Shown piece by piece: positions 24,168-36,240 of a stretch of 64,000 nt of DNA; the first letter of the stretch is position 1; each line of letters begins with the position of its first letter. The position numbers were made by a program, and so were the translations under genes. Source of the DNA: Scilla litardierei. Taxonomy: Eukaryota; Streptophyta; Magnoliopsida; Asparagales; Asparagaceae. The DNA lies in assembly GCA_030789695.1 (NCBI GenBank), contig CM061140.1:171020319-171084318 (forward strand), written 5' to 3'. The notes beneath the pieces are model-generated. The model did no database searches, was not told where the DNA came from, and worked only from the letters and a program-made list of their open reading frames with translations.

Positions 24168-25016
24168 GCAAGTGTGCAATTGATATGAATTTTTGAAGTT
24201 TAATGATTGTTTGCGTCATTTTTACTTAAATCTGCATATCTTGGAACTGCACGTGGAATGACACTTGGAATTATTTCTATAATGTTCTAGACCAAAATGT
24301 GGCTTTTGGACATATAACCTGATATTGTTCAACTTTAAACATTGACAAAGAAAACTAGTTTTCACAACCTGTTCTTTCAACCCACATGTTCAACACTCTC
24401 GTTAATTTATTGTAAATGTCGGCAACCCTCTCTTAATGATTGAAAATGTTGTATAAAAGGAACGATGACATTGTTAAATTGGTACAACTTGTCTGGGCAT
24501 TTTGAATGCTTAACAGATTTTTGACATCGTGAAAATCGTGCGCCTCGAAGGCGGTATCGTGATATCGTGATGTCGTGTGAGTCGACTAGGCCGGCTCGTG
24601 TTCCGGCAAAACTTTTGGGTGGGGTTAGGGTTGAGCGGCCACTGGGCGTATGAAAGGTACTCTCCTCAAGAGCACCACCCGACGCGGTGGGTTAGCGTCA
24701 ATCGCGGTAAGCCCCCGTGAGAGGAACGACCTTCTCATCACGACCTAAAGGCGATAACCCTAGATTAGATGAGAATTCTTGACATGGACATTGCAACGCT
24801 AACTTGGACATCTTGAAATTGAAATGCTAACAAACTCAGTGAAATCTTAACTTTAATCTTGCAACCGTCTAGAACTGCATGCTAGGATTGTTCGTTTCCG
24901 TTTCCATAAATTGTTAAATGTTAAATTGCTGCAGTCACTTTTCTTAAAATATTGATGCTTCTAAAATTCATATATTTGTCATACACTTTGCCTTGGGATG
25001 CTAACTTTTCTTGCAG
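24168..25016 (+). other. Predicted intron in element B (GC-AG), with conserved internal block
   Basis: The donor is TATCAG|GCAAGTGTGC and the acceptor TTCTTGCAG|ACCCCTAGCTGAC. The length is 849 nt against 848 nt in A. The block 24539-24775 matches 7811-8038 of A. Confidence 0.5.
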
Positions 25017-25024
25017 ACCCCTAG

Positions 25025-25058
25025 CTGACATACATTCATGTTTGTGGATGTATGTCAG
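25025..25058 (+). other. Conserved hairpin of element B
   Basis: CTGACATACAT (25025-25035) pairs fully with ATGTATGTCAG (25048-25058) over a 12-nt loop. It differs from the A' stem by compensating changes (G-C to A-U). Confidence 0.65.
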
Positions 25059-26600
25059 GTTTAGAGCTTGAGTACCAGGAGGACCAGTACGAGACGCCAG
25101 AGTTGGTGAGTCAGGAGTTCGCACCTGACGCTTTCTGCGGAAGACTAGAACCTTCGTCACTACTTTGAGTTTGTTTTAGTACCTTGTATTAGGATTAGCG
25201 CTTTGTTATAGTTTCCTTTTTGGCCATGCTGAGGCCCATGTGTATTATTTTCTTGTATGAACAATTCTGGAAGTGCCCTTTTAATTTAATGAAATGTTTT
25301 CTGATTGTTCTGATACGTAAAATGCAAGGACCCTTTTCTGTGTTTTTATCACAGACGCTTATTGAACTCGAGCTTCACCGCTTCAGTTCAAGCGGACCGC
25401 GTAACGCTCTCACTTCCAGTGTCTTTTGGGATGCGGGGCGTTACAGACGTCCTCCGAACGTGCACACCGCTGTGCTCCGATGTCCCCAGCAGAGAACCCC
25501 CGGAGACCAGCCTGCAGGCCACCTAGCTCCGCCGCCGCTGCCTTTAAGCACCCGACGCCGCCTGCTGTCGATCGAGCTGCTACCGCCGTCGAGCACCGCC
25601 ACGAGCTTCGCTCGCCCCACCCCAGCGCCTTCACACCGCCGTCCTCGCCACGTTGCCGTCGCCCTGCCGCCCTACCGCCGCCTCTGTCGTCGAAGGCGAC
25701 GAAGAAGCCTCTGCTGCATGCGACGTAAAAAGCGAAGAGGGAGAGGGTAAGATAATATACGGGTTTTTTTAAAAACAAAATACGTATAAATGTATTTTAA
25801 CAAATTTTGATAATTATAAAAATATGGGTTTTTTGATAAAAAATTAATAATAAATAAAATAAGCATCAAAAAAATGCGAGACCAGTTTCAGAAAATCAGA
25901 AATGACATTCTGGACCTAATGGCGCTGGTTTCGTCTTAATCAGACGCTTAGTTTTTCAAGAATTAATTTTTAAGCCTAAAGGTTAAATAAGTTATTTTCG
26001 TTCAAAAATCTGTAATTTGTTATTTTCACGTAAACTGATATGTGAGAAAAATATATGTTATAGTACTCTCCGAGACAGTCATTTTGACAGCTCATTTGTA
26101 ACTTTCCGATACAGATTGCATCCAGAAGAAATTATTGAATAATTACGTTACTTAATTAAAAATTAGTTTTTAAATCTAATTTGAGCTTTTAAAATTACTA
26201 AAATTACTATAAGCCTCAGAAAAATATTTCCTCCTACAATAAAACTATTTTCAGCATATCTAGCCTATATAAAAATTTAGGACACTTTTTGACGAACGTT
26301 TCAATCGATTATAAAATCAAAACGATCAAGTTAAATAGGTAGAAAATAGGGTGTTATGTAACCGATTGTTCTTGTGTTTTGCAGGTACCAATTCTCGTGC
26401 ACCAGCATCCTCAGAAGCCTTGGCTCCAACCTACGATGATCTCGATTGTGTAACTCACTCTAATTCTAGTTTTAGAAATTTATCATGTGTACTCGTATGA
26501 ACTTAGGACTTCATATATATTCTCAGATCGGCTATTGAGTTGAACCAATGATTAAAGACCTAATTAACTAGAGAACTAATCAATAGTGGAATGACCAAAG

Positions 26601-26810
26601 GACTAAATTGAGATAGTGCACTTTTATGGAATTAAATATCATAGTTGTTGGACTTCAAAGCATTGCTCAGGACTAAATTGAGATAGTGTACTTTTATGGA
26701 ATTAAATATCATAGTTGTTGGACTTCAAAGCATTGCTCAGGACTAAATTGAGATAGTATACTTTTACGGAATTAAATATCATAGTTGTTAGACTTCAAAG
26801 CATTGCTCAG
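26601..26810 (+). repeat. 70-bp tandem repeat, 3 copies
   Basis: Units start GACTAAATTGAGATAGTG at 26601, 26671 and 26741, with only a few substitutions between copies. It lies in element D downstream of the acceptor-like site at 26383. Confidence 0.9.
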
Positions 26811-27086
26811 GACTGACATTCTCTTTTGAGGCTTCTACCTTGACTTTTCAACAAGCAAGACTCTTTGGAATATTGTTAATGCCTTTGAACATCTTTAGAG
26901 TCAGACTATTGTGCATAACTCTATTGGTATGTAAGTCGGTCTATCACAACTGTCATTAGTGTCTTTGCCCTTGAAACAACGGATTGACGTACCGTATCGA
27001 AAAGTAATGATTGAAAAGTATATCGTGGAACGTCCTATTGAAATTGAATGTTTATCTGTTGATGATGTGATGGGCCTATAAGGCCA

Positions 27087-27143
27087 TAAGGATACAGATA
27101 CGGATATGGATACAGATACGGATACAGATACGGATATGGATAC
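27087..27143 (+). repeat. GATACGGATA microsatellite
   Basis: Degenerate repeats of GATACA/GATACGGATATG with a 6- and 12-base rhythm, in element D shortly before the copia-like insertion. Confidence 0.8.
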
Positions 27144-27261
27144 GGTTAATGTGATATAACATAGGTTATGGGGTAGTTTTGAGCTACGAGGTGTGCGGGA
27201 GCGACCGGGTCCACCCTTATTTGGTAAACTGTACCATCACCTTGCAGGGGATGGTAGGTAG

Positions 27262-29725
27262 TGTAGGAATATGATGCCCTCAAGGCCATTTATTCCTGTG
27301 TGAATAGCACAAACATCTTGTTCGAAATAACAGTAAGCTGTTTGGTAATAATTTATCTAAGTTATATTGTATTGTAGTTAACATTAGATATCAACTTAGG
27401 AGAAGTCCTGAGACTTTAAGCAAGGTCAAACGGGTATCGAGATGAGTATCTCGATCATGGAGAAACGTTTGACCGTCTGTAGCATAAGTCTGAAATGGTT
27501 CGTGGTCGAAGATGTTTCGAGACAAGGATATCGAAATATCGGATAGACAATTGTGTCTTAGTCTTCACCGTTTAGCGGTGGCGATGATCTCATGGTCGCT
27601 TGACTTGGCGAAGTCGAAGACGAGACACAGGTGCTCATTAGAATGAGTTCACTGAACGATCCACTAGAGTTATCATATGGTTATATTGACCAATCTGTCA
27701 GTGATAACTCTGAGTGATGATAGGATAGTTGGTCTTTTGACTTGAGGTCATTTTGACGGACCTGTGCGTGAACGGTGCCACTTAGATCAACTGACCTAGC
27801 TTCGAGGCAAGGCCCGTCGAAAGGTCTTTTGATTGGGTGTCACTTGAAACGTACGAGGCGAGTAATGACCAAGAGAGGATTCGTCTCTCCCGGTCAATGG
27901 GAGTTAGTGTCGTAGAGTTAGTTCGGTCTTTAGTAAAAACTCTGCGCAGAGTATGTTGGAAGAAGTCCAACATTTATTGACTAAAGATTGATCGAAACTA
28001 ACTGGAGTCAAGTTATTGGGGTTGACAGTTTTGACCGTACCCTAGACTTGATCTACGCGACATATTTAAGACGAAGAGACTATAACTGCGGAATTCATCA
28101 CGGAAACAGTCAGGTGGTCCCGACAATACTCATGTCAATGAGTTAACCACATAATGATGATTCCTGAAGCAGGGACGGCAACCACTGCTCGTGGTCACTG
28201 CCGTATAGGGCTTCGAGCCCAACCTGTTGTAAGGGTCAGGCTGTAGGGTCTCACACAGAGTGCAACGCTTCGTCTAGTAATAGGTAGAAATTAGTTAGGG
28301 AGAATATTTGCATTTGATGCAAAAGAAGAGATAATTGCATTTGATGCAATATGGTAATTTAAGCTTAGATAGGGACTATTTTGCATTTGATGCAAAATCC
28401 ATTAAATGTATATTAAATTGTTTAATACAATATTTAATAAAATAAACGCAAGGAAAAGTTCACGGGTAAGACGGGAATGTCCCGGTCTAGACCCAGGTTC
28501 GAACGACGTCCAAATCGGACGCCAAACATAATAGTTATGGCCAAAACAGTGTAAACCCCAAAGCCCATCAGCCCAAAGGGGCTGATTAGATAAACCCAGG
28601 CCCAAGAAAAAGAGGGGGGCCCGCTGACGCGTGCGTCAGCCTGCTGACGCAGGCTGACGCCCGCGTCAGCGGGCCTGCCCGTGTCAGCGGGCCCACCTGC
28701 TGACGCGGGCGCGGGCTGCGCGCGCAAGTCAAGTCTGTGGGGCCACTGGTGGGCCCCACACGCCTAGGGTTGCGAACCCTAGGCAGAATTCTTTGACGGC
28801 TGCAGTTTTGTGTTTTGGGTGTGTTTGGGCTGATGTTTGAACACTCAATTGGAGGGTCAAACGAACTCCGATTGACGAACGGTTTTTTTCCTATGCGTTC
28901 ACCGTTGAACGCTTGTCGTATTGATAGGTTGTATCAATCCTGAAGCTCAACGGTGAGTGAGTTAAAATTCACGGAAGTTTGCACTTTGTGAAGTGCAAAC
29001 TAACTTGATTTTAAATTAACTCATTGTTTAGTCACACATCGGATTTTGAGAAAAGGGGAGAGTCCGTCGCCTATATAAATAGGGGTCTCCCCCCTTCCTC
29101 AAAACTCGTCCCAAGCTCTAGATCTGAGCGGCTCTCGTAAATGTTGGAGCACGCTCGGATCTAGGCTTAAATTAATATTTCTCTTCTCCCTAAATTTCTG
29201 CCTTACTCCTGCGGGCTCTAGCAAAGCCACAAAGGAGTTCGGATTCTGAATCTGAAATCTTGGCGGAGGTTTCACTCGCGTGAAACTTTCTTCGGCGCGT
29301 GGTTGGCTCGGCGGCACGGGGATTGATCGCCTCGGGATGCGGAGCGGATCGAGGAGCGGTTCGGGGAGCGGATCAAGGAGCGGCTCGGCGTGGGATGGGA
29401 GCAGCTCGGAAGACGGCGCGGAACATCTCGCCTGCTCCAGGGCTGAGATTCTGGGTATGTGGTTAAAGTATTTTATTAGCATTAGTTTAGTTTAATCGCA
29501 GTAGGCTAGATCCTTCTTGGGATGGTCAGATCCATCCCAAGTCGGCATAGATCTTGGCATAGGGTCTTGGACCTTAGGGCTAAGTTAGAAAATTGTTTTT
29601 AACTGCATGTTAATTAGTTAACATAAGTTTTTCTTCCGCTGCAAATGATTTTTGTGTCTATGTTCCGTCCGACTTAGGACGGGACTAGAATTTTTGTGCC
29701 CTAAGGGACCGCCAATTCTCCTACA
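27262..29725 (+). repeat. 5' LTR of the copia-type element
   Basis: 2464 bp. A TATA-like CCTATATAAATAGGGG lies at about 29070, with transcription probably starting shortly downstream. The three TTTGCATTTGATGCAA motifs (about 28309-28396) are small palindromes. The CGTCAGC/GCTGACG-rich stretch at 28620-28730 forms strong hairpins. Confidence 0.9.
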
Positions 29726-29726
29726 G

Positions 29727-29744
29727 TGGTATCAAAGCCTAGGT
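29727..29744 (+). other. Primer binding site, initiator-tRNA type
   Basis: TGGTATCAAAGCCTAGGT starts one base after the LTR. It differs by one base in its first 13 from the common TGGTATCAGAGCC. Confidence 0.7.
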
Positions 29745-32700
29745 TTGCGTAGTCGATCTAGGTACTGCGATTTCATTAAACTTCTTAATGCTTTTTAAAT
29801 ACTTTTAAATATTTTTTAAGTTATTAGATAATTTTAAAAAATGTTTTTGAAGTTCAAAATTCTATTTTTGAACATGAAAATTTTAAAATGACGTTTTAAA
29901 ATTTATGTGATAATTTTAAAACTAATTTTAAATCTTTAAAAGTTTAAATTTATTTTAGATGCCTAAAAATTTTTATATGATAAATTTTTTTTAAGCATGG
30001 AAATTTTAAAATGGTGTTTTTAAATTTATGTGATAAATTTTAAAATTGATTTTAAGGCTTTAAATTTATGCGATAAGTTTAAAATATTTTAGATGTTTAA
30101 AAGTTGTATATGATAAATTTTTGAACATGGAAAATTTTAAAAGTAATGTTTTAAATTTATAAGATATTTTTAAACTAATTTTAAAAGTCTAAAAATTGTT
30201 TATGCGATAAACTTAGTTTATTTAATTGTTAAATAGATATACACTTTCATTTTATGCTGATAAAATTAGTGTAGCTTTATTTTAATGGCTTGTTTATCTT
30301 GTCCCTTATTTGATAACACAAGACAACCTTTTAGGTTAGCCATTAAAAATGATTAAAATTTATTACTTGAATTTTAATGACATGCTATGTTTTAATAAAT
30401 CATTAACAACAATATTAAGACCTAATTCCTGATTAGGGTAGTCCTTTAAATGATTTTTCAATTCTAATTGTTATAATTAATTTTCATTAAAGGACTTCGC
30501 TTCTAGCGTTGTTAAGAAAATTTATTAAAATCCTAATAACGATTAGGGTAGCACGTGAACCTTATAGTTGATAAGGACTTAATAAAAGTTATTAAACAAA
30601 TCCTAAAAATTTTGAATTTAAGGATTCAACTAGTTGATAGGATTAATTAGTTGTTAATAAAAGCTGTTTAGTCTATGGCATACATACAAAAATGACAAGC
30701 TTCATTCAATGGACCATGATCCAGTCAATGTGCTTGGCTAAGAGTTCTGGATCACCCTTTAAGGGATAGTGATCCTGGCTTAGTCAATTCCCTGGCTGAG
30801 TTCCGCTGGACCGCAATGTCGCGAATCATGATTGTATGACACCCTGGACTATATCTAAGTCAAATACGTTAATGATATTTTTCAAGATTAGCCGTAGCCC
30901 TCCTTGTTTTAGGGGTTGGCAACTATAGGACCTGCGTTATAGTTGTTGAGATACACTCAAGCTGTAACATGGCAATCTTATAGGAACCAACTTCTTAAAT
31001 ACATAAGATGACATCTTGACTTAACCCAAACCGACGTTGTCGTGAATACACCGAGCGGCGGCGCAAGTTTAGTCAAAGATGTAGTCTGCCTAGATGTAGT
31101 CTAAGACCTGACCCAAACCGACGTGTCGTGCATACACCGAGCTGAGGGGCAAGTCAGGCTAGACATGAAAACAAGGGTCCGACTAGACTAGACATTGTGA
31201 TTTGGATGAGCACACTCATGATCACGAATGACTAGGGGCAAAAACCGATTAAGAGAGTCATATCCGATATGATCGATGAAGAGTCATCTTCCGATCACAG
31301 AGTCAATCAACTTGTTGAGCTACACTCAAGGTTGTTTAGACTCAAGGTGATTGGAACTCTTACCCATTAATTTTGATTCGATTAAATCGTTCGTTATTAA
31401 GCTTTAAAACGATCGTAAAAATAGTGGGAGGATATAGATAGATAAAAGCCAATCTACCTATATTTAATATTGAACATATGCTAAAACTAGGGCAAGACTA
31501 TGTTTACCAAAAGAATCAATTGATAATATTGGAATTAGTTAACTGGTAAATAAGTTGATTAATTGAATATCGAGTTAAATCCTAATTGATAGAATTAAAA
31601 CTATATTCTCGTTGACATTAAATGACCTTCTAAAGAACAGACTTAAGAAATATGATTTCATTAAGTTCTGGGTCCAACAAATAAATTAAAGCAACATGTC
31701 ACTCGTCTCTATATGAGGCAGCTTGAACATATAGGACATTCAAAGTATGTTTCTCCCTACAACTTGTCGAGCTACCCTCAAGGTTGTATGGACAAACAAT
31801 TTTGATCCGCAAAGTTCGAAAATTCGATCAAACCGTTTGAGTCGAATACGAGTGCATGAGCGATGCAAGACTGTATCCCAACCGGATCTTGAGACAAGCA
31901 ACTTCTTGAGCTACACTCAAGATTGCAAAGCTTAAGCGTTTGGATACATAAGTTGCTTGCATATCTATTTATTTTTGTTGATATCTAAATGTGATTTAGA
32001 AAAGGAAGAAGGCACTTCGGAAAGTCAATTGAGAAAGTTAGTTTAATTTATCATTAGTAAAGGCATAAGTAGGAGGAAATGAAAATGTGACATATTTTGA
32101 TGTCACGATTTCAGAATAAATTGTTATACAAAAGACGTTTAACACATTTTGACGAATGTCGTCACATTGCTTCTGAAGTAATGTTTTGTGTTAAGTAATT
32201 TGTAAATAACTAAATATATATTAAATGTTAATATATAAATACACAAGATAGTAGCAAACTTATATGGTAAAATTAGACTAGGCTGTATCAAGAGATTAAG
32301 CTTCACAAGTCACATAAAGAGGGGTCTGACCTCTCGTATTATGAAGTCTACGGACACTTGTGAGTCTTAGCCTCTTAGATACAATGGCCGAAACCCATCT
32401 GTGAGACAGTGGGAGAATGAGTTGTCGAACTCAGTCTAGTACATACTGATGTACCCGAGTCTAGATTAACCAAAATAAGTTATTCGTATATTTTATTAAG
32501 ACACGTGTTCTTGATGAAACACAAGTCTGATAAAATAAAGAACGAAATGATTAAAGTATTTAAACTGATTCGATTAGATCGAATGGCCAAATACTTAGCT
32601 ACATAAAATCTTGTGTAATTAAAAGATAATGTGATTTTCTCTCAGGTCAAGTCTGTTAACACATCAGAGTGTTAAAAGGTATGAATCACACTTAGTTAGA

Positions 32701-33575
32701 CTTGGTTCGATCCATAAATAAGTGACTCTGAGTTAACTCCTCCCTCTGGGTTAAGTCCCAGATAGTAATGCCTAGGTTTTGATAATGTTCTATAAGGACA
32801 TTATCAATAATATATTCAATAAATCAATCGTAAGGAAGTTGTATTATTACTCGAATCTCGTGAGACGGATTGTCGAGTTAGACATCATAACTGATGATGA
32901 CTTAGTCAACTTCTAGGATGAAATTCGGAGTAGTAACTCCGATTTAAAACTTGATGCAGGTCCGTGTGCGTAAATAAATTGAGAATTTAGTTTACGTATC
33001 CAAAGAAAATGTTTCCTCACTTTCTGCAAGTAAATCTTTAAAAGATTGATGCAGAAAAGAAAATAGTGAAGTACAATAATGTTGGACGGGAACGGTTTTC
33101 ATCCTAATTTCTTTAAAACGGATTATGATGAAACCGGTTTCGCCAACAGATGTGTACAGATCTACTCGGACCAAAGTCGATGTAAAACGCTTAAGTTGAC
33201 CATGAAAATTGGAGCATTCACTTATAAGTTCGTTTTTCTAAATATGATTTAGACAGACCAACTTATATGAATTAGCCAAAGAAGTTTCAAGGTCAGTGGG
33301 AGCGTATAAATTACATGCAAGGCATCAAAGAGATGGAACATAAATTTTGATTAAGTAATCAAAGAGTATGATACTTTATCAGAAATGGATATGAACCATT
33401 TGAAATGACCAGTAACTAATTTAAAATTATTATCGTAAGGTACGATGAACTGGATAAGATCCAGGGAAAGAAAATATTATAGATTCCGATAGACCAAATG
33501 AATTATTTGAATGCGATTCAAATGGTTGGTCTAACATAAACATAAAAACCCCTTAAGTCTATAGTGTAGACGGTT

Positions 33576-33632
33576 TTAGCAGATCCACTCACGAAGGCTC
33601 TACCACATGAAGTCGGGAAAACTTATGTGTAA
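33576..33632 (+). pseudogene. Copia RNase H C-terminal remnant
   Basis: One frame reads LADPLTKALPHEVGK and then stops. This is the conserved end of copia RNase H (the ADPLTK motif), located as usual a short way upstream of the polypurine tract. The frame is closed immediately upstream by a stop, so only this trace is recognisable. Confidence 0.6.
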
Positions 33633-33680
33633 AAACGGTATAAGATACCAAGATAAATGGGCCTGAGCGCAAGTGGGAGA

Positions 33681-36235
33681 TGTAGGAATATGATGCCCTC
33701 AAGGCCATTTATTCCTGTGTGAATAGCACAAACATCTTGTTCGAAATAACAGTAAGCTGTTTGGTAATAATTTATCTAAGTTATATTGTATTGTAGTTAA
33801 CATTAGATATCAACTTAGGAGAAGTCCTGAGACTTTATGCAAGGTCAAACGGGTATCGAGATGAGTATCTCGATCATGGAGAAACGTTTGACCGTCTGTA
33901 GCATAAGTCTGAAATGGTTCGTGGTCGAAGATGTTTCGGGACAAGGATATCGAAACATCGGATAGACCATTGTGTCTTAGTCTTCACCGTTTAGCGGTGG
34001 CGATGATCTCATGGTCGCTTGACTTGGCGAAGTCGAAGACAAGACACAGGTGCTCATTAGAATGAGTTCACTGAACGATCCACTAGAGTTATCATATGGT
34101 GATATTGACCAATCTGTCAGTGATAACTCTGAGTGATGATAGGATAGTTGGTCTTTTGACTTGAGGTCATTTTGACGGACCTGTGCGTGAACGGTGCCAC
34201 TTAGATCAACTGACCTAGCTTCGAGGCAAGGCCTGTCGAAAGGTCTTTTGATTGGGTGTCACTTGAAACGTACGAGGCGAGTAATGACCAAGAGAGGATT
34301 CGTCTCTCCCGGTCAATGGGAGTTAGTGTCGTAGAGTTAGTTCGGTCTTTAGTAAAAACTCTGCGCAGAGTATGTTGGAAGAAGTCCAACATTTATTGAC
34401 TAAAGATTGATCGAAACTAACCGGAGTCAAGTTATTGGGGTTGACAGTTTTGACCGTACCCTAGACTTGATCTACGCGACATATTTAAGACGAAGAGACT
34501 ATAACTGCGGAATTCATCACGGAAACAGTCAGGTGGTCCCGACAATACTCATGTCAATGAGTTAACCACATAATGATGATTCCTGAAGCAGGGACGGCAA
34601 CCACTGCTCGTGGTCACTGCCGTATAGGGCTTCGAGCCCAACCTGTTGTAAGGGTCAGGCTGTAGGGTCTCACACAGAGTGCAACGCTTCGTCTAGTAAT
34701 AGGTAGAAATTAGTTAGGGAGAATATTTGCATTTGATGCAAAAGAAGAGATAATTGCATTTGATGCAATATGGTAATTTAAGCTTAGATAGGGACTATTT
34801 TGCATTTGATGCAAAAGCGATTAAATGTATATTAAATTGTTTAATACAATATTTAATAAAATAAACGCAAGAAAAAGTTCACGGGTAAGACAGGAATGTC
34901 CCGGTCTAGACCCAGGTTCGAACGACGTCCAAATCGGACGCCAAACATAATAGTTATGGCCAAAACAGTGTAAACCCCAAAGCCCATCAGCCCAAAGGGG
35001 CTGATTAAATAAACCCAGGCCCAAGAAAAAGAGGGGGGCCCGCTGACGCGTGCGTCAGCCTGCTGACGCAGGCTGACGACCGCGTCAGCGGGCCCGCCCG
35101 CGTCAGCGGGCCCACTCGCTGACGCGGGCGCCCGCCAGGCGCGGGCGCCCGCGCCAGCTGGGCCCGTGCGCTGCACGCGCCCAGCGCTGAGGCGCTGGGC
35201 GCGTGCAGCGCACGCGCCTGGCTCGGGCTGCGCGCGCAAGTCAAGTCTGTGGGGCCACTGGTGGGCCCCACACGCCTAGGGTTGCGAACCCTAGGCAGAA
35301 TTCTTTGACGGCTGCAGTTTTGTGTTTTGGGTGTGTTTGGGCTGATGTTTGAACACTCAATTGGAGGGTCAAACGAACTCCGATTGACGAACGGTTTTTT
35401 CCTATGCGTTCACCGTTGAACGCTTGTCGTATTGATAGGTTGTATCAATCCTGAAGCTCAACGGTGAGTGAGTTAAAATTCACGGAAGTTTGCACTTTGT
35501 GAAGTGCAAACTAACTTGATTTTAAATTAACTCATTGTTTAGTCCCACATCGGATTTTGAGAAAAGGGGAGAGTCCGCCGCCTATATAAATAGGGGTCTC
35601 CCCCCTTCCTCAAAACTCGTCCCAAGCTCTAGATCTGAGCGGCTCTCGTAAATTTGGAGCACGCTCGGATCTAGGCTTAAATTAATATTTCTCTTCTCCC
35701 TAAATTTCTGCCTTACTCCTGCGGGCTCTAGCAAAGCCACAAAGGAGTTCGGATTCTGAATCTGAAATCTTGGCGGAGGTTTCACTCGCGTGAAACGTTC
35801 TTCGGCGCGTGGTTGGCTCGGCGGCACGGGGATTGATCGCCTCGGGATGCGGAGCGGATCGAGGAGCGGTTCGGGGAGCGGATCAAGGAGCGGCTCGGCG
35901 TGGGATGGGAGCAGCTCGGAAGACGGCGCGGAACATCTCGCCTGCTCCAGGGCTGAGATCCCGGGTATGTGGTTAAAGTATTTTATTAGCATTAGTTTAG
36001 TTTAATCGCAGTAGGCTAGATCCTTCTTGGGATGGGCAGATCCATCCCAAGTCGGCATAGATCTTGGCATAGGGTCTTGGACCTTAGGGCTAAGTTAGAA
36101 AATTGTTTTTAACTGCATGTTAATTAGTTAACATAAGTTTTTCTTCCGCTGCAAATGATTTTTGTGTCTATGTTCCGTCCGACTTAGGATGTGACTAGAA
36201 TTTTTGTGCCCTAAGGGACCGCCAATTCCCCTACA
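33681..36235 (+). repeat. 3' LTR of the copia-type element
   Basis: 2555 bp, 91 bp longer than its partner. The excess is nearly all in one GC-rich palindromic segment (about 35130-35222), where the left LTR has only a short equivalent. Elsewhere the two LTRs differ by scattered single bases. Confidence 0.9.
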
Positions 36236-36240
36236 GGTAG

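Larger units (their letters stand above)
16237..25445 (+). mobile_element. Element B, relative of A, inserted in D
   Basis: The left end TGTAACGATCGG is the same 12 bases as in A. The right end is ATGCGGGGCGTTACA. The 5-bp duplication GACGT is perfect (16232-16236 and 25446-25450). Without the nested gag-only element (16921-23127) it is about 3.0 kb. Order: AT-rich arm, GC-rich segment (23180-23700), donor-like CACGTGAGT (about 23707), predicted intron (24168-25016), hairpin (25025-25058), short acidic frame to 25165, and the tail ending with AGACGCTTATTG and GGGGCGTTACA. No protein domain is seen. Confidence 0.75.
27262..36235 (+). mobile_element. Degraded copia-type LTR retrotransposon with 2.5-kb LTRs
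   Basis: The LTRs (27262-29725 and 33681-36235) start TGTAGGAATATGATGCC and end CCTACA. A perfect duplication GGTAG (27257-27261 and 36236-36240) flanks the element. A primer site like the initiator-methionine tRNA form (TGGTATCAAAGCC, 29727) follows the left LTR, and AAGTGGGAGA (33671-33680) is the polypurine tract. The 3955-bp interior is AT-rich and has no long frame. A short remnant near its 3' end (33576-33632) points to copia ancestry. It looks like a large non-autonomous derivative or an old copy with decayed pol, but the alike LTRs argue for mobilisation in the decayed state. Confidence 0.85.

Noticed and set aside
26601..26810. Possible CRISPR-like array
   Set aside because: Units are contiguous 70-bp tandem repeats without spacers, in a plant genome.
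28434..28727. Minus frames shared by both copia-type LTRs (for example 28402-28605 and 34821-35024)
   Set aside because: Duplicated only because LTRs are duplicated. No domain and antisense to the element.
34853..35271. Alanine/arginine/proline-rich frames in the 3' LTR
   Set aside because: They exist only because of the GC palindrome and are not open in the partner LTR in the same form.
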